Part shown: positions 21,801 to 31,733 of the stretch, piece by piece
Layout: each line of letters begins with the position of its first letter
How positions within the stretch are numbered: position 1 is the first letter of the stretch
Assembly: GCA_920105805.1 (NCBI GenBank)
Contig: CAKKTI010000058.1
Coordinates: 1 to 44,552, forward strand
Direction of reading: 5' to 3'
DNA from: Condylostoma magnum
Taxonomy: Eukaryota > Ciliophora > Heterotrichea > Heterotrichida > Condylostomatidae
DNA: 44,552 nucleotides
The notes under the pieces: model-generated
The model's input: the letters and a program-made list of their open reading frames with translations, nothing else
What the model was told of the DNA's origin: nothing
Databases searched by the model: none
Made by a program: the position numbers and the translations under genes

Positions 21801-22289
21801 CTAATTTAAACTGCTAATAAGAAGTTCTAATAGTTTTAATTCTTTTTGATTTTGTAGAAACTCTTTTCTATTCCCGTCAAAATCTTAAATGCAGGCTCTA
21901 AGTAGTTATCTAGATTTCGAGGCACGATCATTTTTCCTTGCTTCTAATTCCTATAATATAGACTCCTCCGAAAACCTCATTCCAATGTCTTAAGATTACT
22001 ACTAAAGGGATTGTATTTCCTGCTAAACCTGACTGAAGTTGTTTAAAATCGGGCTTATCTATTAATTTATCTCCTCTACTTAATCCTTTTTACTTAAGAT
22101 CTACTCTGACATAAAAATATTGTTATCTAGTAAACTGTCACGTTGGTGAGAAAGGTGTCTGATTTGAGGTAATTCTTATAAAAATTTATCTAAGTACTCC
22201 TCGTCAAGCAGCTTTGACTGCTGCTCTGAGGACATTTGTTATAATAGTTTACTAAAATCAGGATACTAAATCTATTAATCTTCACCCAT
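21801..22289 (-). CDS. VPS37 (Mod(r) domain), ESCRT-I subunit
   Basis: 162 aa. The sequence FLQELPQIRHLSHQRDSLLD, then NNIFMSEQILSKKDQVEEIN, matches the Mod(r) pattern of a helical hairpin with ExLPxI and a conserved Asn. MRFSEESILQELEARK, then QLLRACIQDFDGNRKEFLQ, and a C-terminal helix ending LLELLISSLN complete the fold. VPS37 bridges TSG101 and VPS28 in ESCRT-I for multivesicular-body sorting. The stop TAG 21801-21803 touches the LisH gene's TAA. The start at 22289 is 87 nt from the divergent ceramide synthase start. Confidence 0.85.
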
Positions 22290-22376
22290 TATTTCTTTGC
22301 AAAAATGAATTCTCAAAACACCTCGAAAAGTTTTGCCTTGACTTCTTGGGCCTAAAAGCTGATAAGCCTGGGGAAA

Positions 22377-23321
22377 ATGTAGCTGATTTTCTTAGTTTTA
22401 ACTGTAATAATTTTCCCTCTTTTAATTCCTTTCTTGATTAGATTCGATGAATTAGTGCAACAACGAAAAAGAGACAATCCTGAGTACCCGTGGCCGGAGT
22501 ATGAGGACTTTTTTGTTACAATTTTAAGTGCTGTTGTACTTCATCTATTGCAAAAGGCTGTGTTTCGAGTGTTTGATTCCTTTTACTCTAAAAATATCGA
22601 TATAAAGTATTAAGGGGAGGAACGTATATAGAGAATTAAAAGGAGTAAGATTTAGCTGTTTAAAGGATTCTACTTTGCCTTTGCTATACTCTTAGGATGG
22701 TATGCAGCAAAAGACAGTGATTTCCTTCCCCCTGCTCTAGGAGGTAAGGGTTATGTGTGGAAAGCATTTGACGATTTTCCTTATTAAGACCAAAGCTCGT
22801 ATCCACTTGTAAGAACTTCGATTTTAATTCAACTAGGGTATCATTTTTACTCCTTTATAAATCATTTAGGACAACCTCCCAGACACGACTTTGTAGAGCT
22901 TTTACTGCATCACAGTATAACAGTTTTTCTAACCTCCTTGGCCTATTTTATGAACTATGTAACAATCTCCCATTTGTTTCTATTTGTGCATGATGTAGGC
23001 GACTTCTTCTTAGCATTTGGAAGAGCTTTTGCCGACACTGTTTATAAGAAGATTCCTATAGTTGCGTATATAATGCTCTTGATAAGCTGGCCTTACTACC
23101 GACTTTACTTATACAGTACTCAAATGCTCTGGGCCTCATGCTATGCAAACCCCAAAATAGACGAAATATACGGCATTGAGATCCTAGGATTCATGGCTCA
23201 CATACTTCTATTTTTACATATATACTGGTACTCCTTAATGCTCTCCTATGCAAAATCAATTCTACTCAAAGGTCAAACAGACGACAAGCATCACTTTCAC
23301 CAGGAAAAGAAACGTAGTTAG
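22377..23321 (+). CDS. Ceramide synthase (TLC domain, LAG1/CerS)
   Basis: 314 aa, an ER membrane enzyme that N-acylates sphingoid bases. Visible features are an N-terminal TM (LIFLVLTVIIFPLLIPFLI), then the TLC domain with SILIQLGYHFYSFINHLG. The Lag1 motif core HDFVELLLHHSITVFLTSLA carries the catalytic HH pair. FLFVHDVGDFFLAFGRAFAD carries HDxxD, as in the family. At least five further TM helices and a basic tail (DDKHHFHQEKKRS) precede TAG 23319-23321. No Hox-like domain is present. It begins a five-gene plus-strand run with very short gaps. Confidence 0.95.
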
Positions 23322-23382
23322 TTATGCATCTTACATAAATCCACACTTATATACGAAATCATGTTCAAAATCTCCTTCAAAA

Positions 23383-24543
23383 ATGAAAATTTCTCTCAAC
23401 TGTTTAACATGGCTGCGTGACTCTCATGGTCTTTTTGACTTTGAGACTCAAAACTACAGAAAATTCAGCACAAGAGTATCAGATTCCCTTCGCATTCTCC
23501 AAGAATAAGACAGGGTTTTCACTTAATCCACTAGCTAATTGATCTAAGACAGCAAATCCCTTGGATTTGTCTTCCGTTGTGACGACGATTTTGTACTGAG
23601 TCGCGGCCCCAGAGACAAGCCATCAGACGGCGAGAAACTATGACTTGTGATAAAAGATTTAAAAAGTAAGAGCAAGGGATACAGGCTTTCCGAGGGTGAT
23701 ATAGTCCGCCTTGGACGAATAAACTTAAGGGTGTACGAGCTGGGTGGATTTGAAAACTCTTAGAACACTTACCAAAACACTCCGCTGTCATTCACTGGAG
23801 TTTCTAATGGAGGGCTAAGTCCTCCGCCTGTAAGCCGCCGTAATTAAGAGCCTATGAATGCTAATGCATAGGTAGATCCTGATATACAGTGTAGAATTTG
23901 TTTCTGCTCTGTGGAGGAGGTGGAGGATATCATGATTGCTCCGTGTAACTGCACCGGAACTATGGGAAATATTCACCTAACATGCCTTTAAAGGTGATTT
24001 TAGAATAAAACAGTTACAAGAGATAGGGAAAACTGCAAAACTTACTCGTTGTAGGCGCTGGAATGCGAGGTTTGTAAGTTAAAGTATCCTGAAATGATAG
24101 AAATTGATGGGCAGTTGATTAAATTGATAGAAATACCAAAGCCTGAGTGTTAGTATATAATGTTGGAGGAGTTGTCCAGGGATAGGAGTGAGGCATTGAC
24201 AATCCATGTGGTTTATATGCAGAATAAGGATAATGTGCGACTGGGTAGAGGGAATGATAGTGATGTCAGATTCAGTGATATCTCTGTATCCAGAAGTCAT
24301 GCCTTTATAAGGGTTTCTAGACTCGGACTGTATTTAGAGGATAATTCTAGTAAGTTTGGGACATTAGTTTAAATTAAACGGCCTATTTTGCTAGATAAGA
24401 TGGGCAAATGCAGTATTTAAAGCGGAAGGAATTTAATGGAATTTGAAGTAAAAGTTTAAAGCAGTTGGTGTAACTGTTTTCAGTCCTGTAAGTCGGAGTA
24501 AGCTGATACTGTGGATGGCAGAGAGAACACGAATGAGTTTTAG
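23383..24543 (+). CDS. RING-CH (MARCH-type) E3 ligase with FHA domain
   Basis: About 386 aa. The N-terminal third (DSKSLGFVFRCDDDFVLS, then GEKLWLVIKDLKSKSKGYRL, EGDIVRLGRINLRVYELGG) looks FHA-like. The RING-CH follows: CRICFCSVEEVEDIMIAPCN, then CTGTMGNIHLTCLQRW (W is TGA) and CEVCKLKYP, giving a C4HC3 ligand set. A second FHA domain comes after it: NVRLGRGNDSDVRFSDISVS, RSHAFIRVSRLGLYLEDNSS, KFGTLV. Such proteins link phosphothreonine recognition to ubiquitylation. The 5' end is unclear. ATG 23383 is in frame, but 23361-23560 also reads well in other frames (MFKISFKNENFSQLFN; PFAFSKNKTGFSLNPLANW), so the true start or a small intron is unresolved. I place the stop at TAG 24541; TAATAA lies at 24565-24570. 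Confidence 0.85.
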
Positions 24544-24570
24544 TAATTTGATGTAATTTTGTTGTAATAA

Positions 24571-25452
24571 ATGCAATTGTTGGTTGTTCTAGTTTAATCA
24601 GTTTTTGGTTGGTGGTGTGATGGACATATGACCGTTGCTAATATAGCTCAATTAGATCTTCTAAACTCAAATCCTTACGCCTTCCAGAAAGCCTAGGAGT
24701 ATGTAATGTTCCTATCATCCAGTCTAACACATGGAGACTCGAATAGTTTTATAGAATCTGCATGTTGGGCTGATGATATACGAGATTTCTACATGGACGC
24801 AATGACTAAGTGGCATTATATAGACCAGCCTTATAACTACGACGGATTGTTAGAACTAGATACTAATCCTGAGTTTTAAAATGTTGTGTGGTCTGTTCAG
24901 TAAATGTTCCAGACACTTAATAAAACTGCTCACTCTGATGTAAACAATCCTCTAGAAGCTGGAATGGCTATGCGATTTTTAATACATTTTGTAGGAGATA
25001 TGCACTAACCTTTGCACGGAGCTGATAGATTTACTAAAGAACTGCAAACTGGAGATGAAGGAGGGAATTTATTCAGAATTGAGTTTGATGATTAAATTAA
25101 TGAATTACATGCGTTGTGGGACTCTGTACTTGGAACCATGGAAAATGATTTAAAAAGACCTCTGTCTGTCTAAGATTCGTAATTGATTGGGGAGTGGGCT
25201 TAGTCTATTATGAGCGAATATACTAGAGATAATTTAAAGGATAGTTTAAGTGAAAAGGAGGTTAGCTATTGGTCCCTGGAAAGCTTTCATGATGCTGTTA
25301 ATTTTGCTTATGCGGGAATTAAAGAGGGGGAAAGGCCTAGTGATGAGTATTTGCAATAAGGAATCAAGGTAGCAAGGATGAGGATAGCGCTAGCTGGGTA
25401 TAGACTTTCAGATTTATTAAAGGAAGTGTTTGGCGGCACTACATTTAATTAG
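24571..25452 (+). CDS. S1/P1-type zinc nuclease, secreted
   Basis: 293 aa. This zinc-dependent nuclease cleaves single-stranded nucleic acid, in secretory or lysosomal compartments. The signal peptide MQLLVVLVQSVFG is followed at once by WWCDGHMTVA, which supplies the mature N-terminal Trp and first His ligands. Further zinc ligands appear in ESACWADDIRD, KWHYIDQPYNYDG, LIHFVGDMHQPLHGADR (HxxGDxHQPLH) and ELHALWDS (HxxWD). GDEGGNLF is also typical. It is in the same frame as the upstream RING-CH gene and starts directly after TAATAA, so the upstream protein must end at a TAA/TAG. The stop is TAG 25450-25452; TAA follows at 25462. Confidence 0.95.
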
Positions 25453-25465
25453 AAAATACGTTAAA

Positions 25466-26821
25466 ATGATTAATTTTAGATAAATTGATAAACTTGTTGA
25501 AATATTTTGTTGTACTGCGTTGTTTAAGAGAATCTTAGAGGAGTATAGAGTATAATCTACTAAAGTATTGTTTAGAAAGATAAATTGTAGTTAGAGTGGG
25601 AGAATTAGTTAAGATGAGATCATTAGTTATGTGTAATTAGAAGGATATGACTAAAGATTAAGGGAATTGTTTAAGTATTTTGATAGTGATCAAGATAGTT
25701 ATTTAAGTTTTAATGAGTTTGTAAGATTAACTGATGCGGATAATACAGAATTTGATTTTAATAGTATTAATGACCAGGTTGTATTCAAAAATAGAGTGAA
25801 ATTGATAGTTGATATGTTTTAGTAAATTGAATAGCTGTTATAAGAGTTGTTTTATAAGATGGATGGGGATATATAGAATATTTATTGTTATATAAGTAGG
25901 GGAGCTTAGTATATAGAAACAAATCATTTTTTAAGATTTTTAGATAAATATCAATCGAATATTGCTCATTAGGATGTTAGTTGAATATTAAATATATTAT
26001 TCGGTTGTGATAATATATCAATGCATACTTGAACTAAGTTTTGTAATATTTGTAAATAGCTACAAAACAATGAAATAATAATGGGTAAAAAGAGCTGTAG
26101 GAACCATAGTTATACCTTATAAAACCCTTAGATTCACTGTAAATAAGACCCTACACATAATCATTAAAGAGTAAGAAGTGAACTTGCAACTAATAGAGAT
26201 TAAATGTATTAAACCTTTTAATTATTAGAGAAAATATTAAGTATATTTAAAAGTATTGAGAATGATTAAAATTAACTTTTAAAATAAATCAGTTTTGATA
26301 CAGATTCAATCTTTGTACATTTTAGTGGAGCTGATAAAGACTACATTACAGTATATGATATCTAAAAGCGATTAAATTGAATAGATAAAGATAAAATTTA
26401 CGATTTAGTTAGATTTTTTGACTGTAATAATAGTGGTAAATTATTTAAAGCTTAATTTAATAACATATTAATCCCGTATAAGACAAACAACTGAAGGTCT
26501 TAAAGCATACAATAAACAACAGAGTAAACCCTTAAACTATTATACAATTTACTAAACAAAGTCATCTTTGAGCTTATACAATTTGAGAACTTTAAATAGA
26601 ACATTCAAATCGATCTATTTCACTCATACAGATACATAGCCCAGTAATAAGTAATAAACACCCAGAATCTCCACCAATTCATGCATTACTTTAACTCTTA
26701 AACAACTCTAGGAGAAACAAATCAACTGATTTCCCTATTCTCATAAAACAATCAAATAACAAGTTCCTAATGACTCTTAAAACTATCCCCATCTCAATTT
26801 ACATTTTTTAATCAATTTTAA
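25466..26821 (+). CDS. EF-hand calcium-binding protein
   Basis: 451 aa, beginning MINFRQIDKLVEIFCCTALF 13 nt after the nuclease stop. EF-hand loops: KINCSQSGRISQDEI (degenerate), YFDSDQDSYLSFNEFV (canonical, D-x-D-x-D and E), GADKDYITVYDI (partial) and FFDCNNSGKLFKAQF (partial). TGA codes Trp at SWILNILF, HTWTKFC, RLNWIDKDK and NNWRSQS. The arrangement of paired EF-hands with helical linkers suggests a calmodulin-superfamily sensor specific to ciliates. The end is placed at TAA 26819-26821. The next frame stop, TGA 26831, overlaps the ATG of the K+ channel gene. Confidence 0.82.
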
Positions 26822-26829
26822 CTTTCAAA

Positions 26830-29004
26830 ATGATTTTAAACTAAATAATCAAAAGAAATAGATAAATTTCAGATTTCCGGACAATAGAGTCCTCTCTTCA
26901 TGATATAGCCTAGGCATTAGACACAGAACAACCCATGTACACATATTCAGATTCAGACAGTGACTCAGAGTAGATTTACCTATCAGAGGGTTCTAAAAAG
27001 CAGAGATATGTTCCAGCAGATAACTTGAAATACACACATATATGGCAAAGAGTCAAGGCAAAACTAATGTCTTAAATTAGAATGAAGCGACTAATGCGAG
27101 ATGTGAAAATATTTGGAACAACTGCAACAAATATTGAAACATTAGATGTAGTAGACAAAGATGTAGATGATTACTTCAACACTAGAATGAAAACTGTTAG
27201 AATGGATACTGATGTTATTATACTGAAATCATTGCCTAGGTTTTTACTGCATCCTACGAAAATAACTTCTAATATATGAAATTTGATTATAGGAATTTTG
27301 CTGCTATACACAGCTACTGTAGTTCCCTTTACATTGTCTTTTATTGAAGTATAACCATGGGATTTTTGGTTTGTTATGGATTTAATAATTGACTTTCTGT
27401 TTTTTATTGACGTGGTTATTATTTTCAACACTGCTTATTACAAAAAAGATGGATAATTAGAGACTAAACGTTGAAAAATAGCTAAAAGTTACCTATTATC
27501 ATGGTTTATTTTAGATCTGTCAGCCTGTGTTCCAATGGGTTTAATTGAAATTTACCTTATTGAAAACAATGAGAATACCAATTACGATAACTTGCTTAGA
27601 ATTGTAAGACTTAGGCGCATAACTCGTATGATTAGGGTTGTGAGAGCTTTTAAGCTATTCAAGCACTGTAAGAACACTTACATAATGGAAAAATTCTAAG
27701 AAATCTTTAGTATAAAGCAAAATGCAATGCGGCTTTTTACAACTTTGATTGGAGTTTTGGTCTGCATTCACTTAGTAACTTGTTTTTGGTATCTCAGCGC
27801 AAAATTAGATGATTTTCATCCAAATACATGGGTTGTCAGAGGAGGATACTAAGACGAGGATGTTGGGACACTTTATTTAGTTTCCCTCTATTGGGCTATT
27901 ACCACCCTCACCTCTGTAGGATATGGTGATATAACTGCTTATACTAACACTGAAAGATTCATGGCGTTGATTTGAATGGGTACTGCCTTATACTTTGTTT
28001 CATTTACTATCAGTAGCTTGTCTAGTATTTTAACTCAATTTGATACTAGGGCAAATATAATAGCAGACAAACTAAATTTAGTTGATGATTTTGCCAAAGA
28101 AGCCTAATTATCAAAAGCATTAAAAGCTAAGTGTAAACATGCAGTAAGATTTTCTACTTCTAAAACTGAGCTTACCAATACATAAAAGCGATTTTTACTA
28201 TCTGAGCTTCCTAATCCCTTGCGATATCAAATAGCAAAGGCAATGCATAAAGGGGCCGCTTAAAATCTAACATTTTTTGAAAATAAAAGCCAAGTGTTTA
28301 TATCAGCAACTGTTCCTTTTCTTATTCCGTAATTAGTGTCTCAAGGGAATTTGATATATGATAAAAGGGATTATGCTGATAATATTTACTTTATTGTTAA
28401 TGGAAGGGCCAATTTATTATTTGGTAGGCAAGATGATGTGTTTAGAACAATACCTGCTGGGCTGTATATAGGAGATATTGAAGTTGTGAAATAATGTAAT
28501 AGAATTAATAAACTATAGGCTATTGAGCAATGTTAGTTATTAGTAATGGATAGGGATTTGATACATAGAATAAAAATAGATTTCCCTATAATTTGAAGAG
28601 AAATTGAAATCATTGCTACAGAAAAGGAAAAAAGAAATTTAAGAGCTGAGGTTGAGATGTAAGTTCTACTTGATTATAAAAGATAGTCTATTTTAAAAGG
28701 AGCTAATATGGATGATCTTAAAAGAGTCGTTGAGGTAAAAGTATAGGAAAAATAGCATAAAAGGCTTATAAAGAGTATAGAGAGAAGTGGAAAAGCTGAT
28801 AATACACTATTAGCCGAGTTGATTTAATAAGTGTAATATAATACAGAGATTTTAAAGCGAATTGAAGCTTAATCTACTCAAAGCAATGCAAGGAATCAAG
28901 GTTGGAGAAGACTTGCCCAATTACCCAAGAAATCAGAAGATTAGTAAAATTTTGAATAATATCATTAGATGAACATTAATTGCCATACTAATTTGTACAT
29001 TTGA
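26830..29004 (+). CDS. Voltage-gated K+ channel with cyclic-nucleotide-binding domain (EAG/HCN/CNG superfamily)
   Basis: 724 aa from ATG 26830 to TGA 29002-29004. S1-S3 begin near residue 155 (NLIIGILLLYTATVVPFTLS, WFVMDLIIDFLFFIDVVIIF). S4 near residue 255-280 has regularly spaced Arg (LLRIVRLRRITRMIRVVRAF). The pore carries TLTSVGYGD (GYGD at ~364), the K+ selectivity filter. S6 is ERFMALIWMGTALYFVSFTI, with W as TGA. A C-linker leads into a CNB domain at ~490-600 (VSQGNLIYDKRDYADNIYFI, GLYIGDIEV), whose phosphate-binding Arg motif is weak. Ciliates use many such channels for ciliary and membrane potential control. Its start overlaps the possible TGA of the EF-hand gene as ATGA. Confidence 0.95.
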
Positions 29005-29324
29005 ACAACTTTATATAAATTTATTGTATGATAACAACCTTCGAATACTCAATTGTTTAGGGAATATAATCAAGCTCTTAAGACAAGGCATATAGCTAAT
29101 TTAAAAATAATACCGCGGATTAACAGTAATATGATTCTAATTAACAGATTTCCTTACATATTTTACACTATATATTCCTAATTAAATCCTTTATAAATGT
29201 TTAAAATACGTTAACAGTACAATTAGCAGTCTAACAAATTGCACAAATATATACTATAAAAACTCTACCAATATTTCCATTATATTTGCCTACTAAATTC
29301 ATTTATAATATATATTAAATTCAG
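29005..29324. other. AT-rich intergenic region, 320 nt
   Basis: This region lies between the K+ channel and the pseudokinase on the same strand. I see no gene, tRNA or clear repeat. It probably contains the pseudokinase promoter, and it closes the packed five-gene run. Confidence 0.4.
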
Positions 29325-30746
29325 ATGGGTAGTTGCTGTTGCAAAAAGAGTAAAGTTATTTTAAGATCAAATTGTAAAACTGAATCAGCGGGTGCAACTT
29401 AATCATAAAATGGAGATTTGAAAGAGCCAGAGCCTAGAAATTTCTAAAATAGTACAGTAATACCGCAATTTTAAGATGCTGATCAATCATAAGATTATTC
29501 TTATATGAGCATCAGATAGATATAAATAAATACAACTCATTTAGTACAAGAAAGACAAGAAACAAGTAGTCTGAATGATTCTGAGAAAAATACATATAAT
29601 GAAGATAAATTTAATCAAAGTGAGTAAAGCTTATTTGAAGAAAACATTTCTTCTATTGATAACTCATTAAGTGTATCTTCGTCAATTAAACATGCCCCCA
29701 GGAACTATTTTCTTAGAAGATCCCAGTCTTACAGCAGTAGTGATTCTTCGAGGCCTGAAGCTCCAAGAGGAAGAAGTTAAGAACAGCAATTTGACTAAAA
29801 AGTGCTTACAAAGCTTGAAAGCTTTAAACAAAGGAAAAAGATCCCCAATTTATAAGTTTGAGAGGATGGAAATATATCCCAATACTCAGAACTTTCAACT
29901 TTTACCTAAACGGGTAGGCCTGTGCTGTAGTAATTGATCAACCATTAGGTTATTATTACAAATTAAGTTGATAAAATTAACGGAGACTAGAAACAAATCA
30001 ACTAATATACAGTTCTTTGCAAAATACAAGTATAGTAAATCTTTAGGATCTACAAAGTTGTAAACAAACAAGGTTAATTATTCCAGATGAAGGTTACAGA
30101 GCGTTCTTAAAGCAATAAAACTATTATCAATCAGGAGTTGTTTGTGCTTGAGAAAACTCAGCATCCTTATATACAAAATTTGATAGAAATAATTCAAAGT
30201 GAGCTAAAAGTGTATTTGATATTAGAATGAGCAGAGAATGGCAATATTTCCAACTTAGTACCACTAAATGAAAACACAGTATGAAAATATTTCAGATAAC
30301 TAGTTCAAGTACTAGACTACATACATAATACAATAAAGGTTGCTCACTTAAATATTGCTCCTAATACAGTAGTTATTGATCATAACGATAATGCAAAACT
30401 GTGTAATTTCACAGAATCTAGAAGTCTCGAAGGTACTGGAATAATGAATTAAACTTTCTTATCAAAAAATACTTTTCTACCAGAAATAAATACAGATAAA
30501 TTAGTTGACTTAAAACAAGCAGATATTTGATAGCTTGGATACTGCCTGTATTACTGTCTTTAAGGGAAAACTCTTATAAAAACTGATCTATACAGTAATC
30601 AGTATATAATTCCTAACAAGTTTTCAGTACAACTCCAAGATTTACTTTAAAGATTACTATAAACTAATCCATCACAGCGTATAAAGCTTGAAAATATCAA
30701 ACTTCACCCATGGGTAACACGAAATGGGCATTTCCCATTAATTTAA
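29325..30746 (+). CDS. Membrane-anchored pseudokinase
   Basis: 473 aa. The start MGSCCCKKSK fits N-myristoylation at Gly2 plus palmitoylation of the Cys run. Residues ~10-210 are Ser/Gln-rich and disordered. A protein-kinase fold follows: QYTVLCKIQVQQIFRIYKVV with no glycine loop, FQMKVTER (candidate ATP Lys ~256), HPYIQNLIEIIQSELKVYLI and ILEWAENGNISNLV. The catalytic loop is VAHLNIAPNTVVI (His ~341, but Asn in place of the HRD Asp). The DFG position reads LCNFTESRS, and there is no APE. The C-lobe resumes with ADIWQLGYCLYYCLQGKTLI and ends SQRIKLENIKLHPWV. It is most like CaMK/CaMKK kinases but lacks the catalytic Asp residues. TAA 30744 is followed by the next ATG 17 nt later. Confidence 0.8.
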
Positions 30747-30763
30747 TTTATCATTTAATTAAA

Positions 30764-31726
30764 ATGTCACGCTATATGCAATAGTATATGCAAGCAACTA
30801 AAATATCAGCGAAAGATTTAATGGCAAAATTCTTAAAGGAATTTGATATTTCTGAGTCTCACAAAACTAATCTGCTGTAATTAAGATACAAAATCGACCC
30901 AAGTAATACAGTTACCGTGTTTGATGAATTAGATTTAGAGTGTATCCATTTTAACAAAGTTATAAAATGCACTGCTGTTACACCAGGATTTGCAAAGTAA
31001 AACTAAACTCGCTTTGTTGTAAAAGATTCTAATAAATTTGGAGCTATTTGTATTCTAAAGGGACACTATGATATAAAAATAAAGTAGTAGTTATTAGTGT
31101 CTAACCCCATAATTTAATTAGAGGGAAGTTTCCCCATATTAGCAAGTGGAAGTGAGTAAATTGTATGTTAATCTCAAGATTCTACCTAATAAAACGACTC
31201 ATTCAATGAAGAAGGATAAAAAATGTACAATATACTTTGAAATGATCGTTAAGACTAAGATGATATGACTAAATTACTCAATATATTATGTAAAAGTAAG
31301 CAGTATGACTAGGCTAGTAACATATTCAAAGCAATGAGTAAAACACAAAAGGAACAACCAGTACAAAAGGAACAACCAGCACAAAAGCAGACTGACCAAG
31401 TAAAAAGTGAGCAGTTTACAATGATTTAGAAAAAGCAAAGCAGATTTTGTAGAATGTCCCAAAGAGTTTCTGGTACATTACTTATTAGATTAAAGGAGTT
31501 GGTTATAGTAGAATGGCCGAAACTCCTGTAGATAAAACAAATCTAAAATAAACTGCTAAATGAAGGAATACCAGTGCATAAAGCATCTCTTATGGGACGT
31601 ACATTAATTCTATTTTTCAGAACTGTTGAAGACAGAGAAACAGCCAGACAAAAACTGTTGGAAAATTAAGAAAGTGAATTTATGCTTGCAAATTCTCCAG
31701 CCAGCAATTATTTCGATGATAGGTAA
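30764..31726 (+). CDS. Unknown protein, ~320 aa
   Basis: It starts MSRYMQQYMQATKISAKDLM and runs in one frame to TAATAATAA at 31724-31732. The N-terminal half has a beta-rich stretch (TRFVVKDSNKFGAICILKGH, SNPIIQLEGSFPILASGS). The middle has a Gln/Lys repeat (QKEQPVQKEQPAQKQ). The C-terminal part (GTLLIRLKELVIVEWPKLLQ, then MGRTLILFFRTVEDRETARQ) could be a small alpha/beta domain. No family is recognised. It starts 5-17 nt after the pseudokinase and its stop array abuts the TGA of the convergent membrane protein. Confidence 0.65.
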
Positions 31727-31733
31727 TAATAAA

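Noticed and set aside
22377-29004. Bacterial contamination, suggested by operon-like spacing and an ATGA overlap
   Set aside because: Ceramide synthase, RING-CH, FHA and recoded TGA/TAA codons are eukaryotic and ciliate features.
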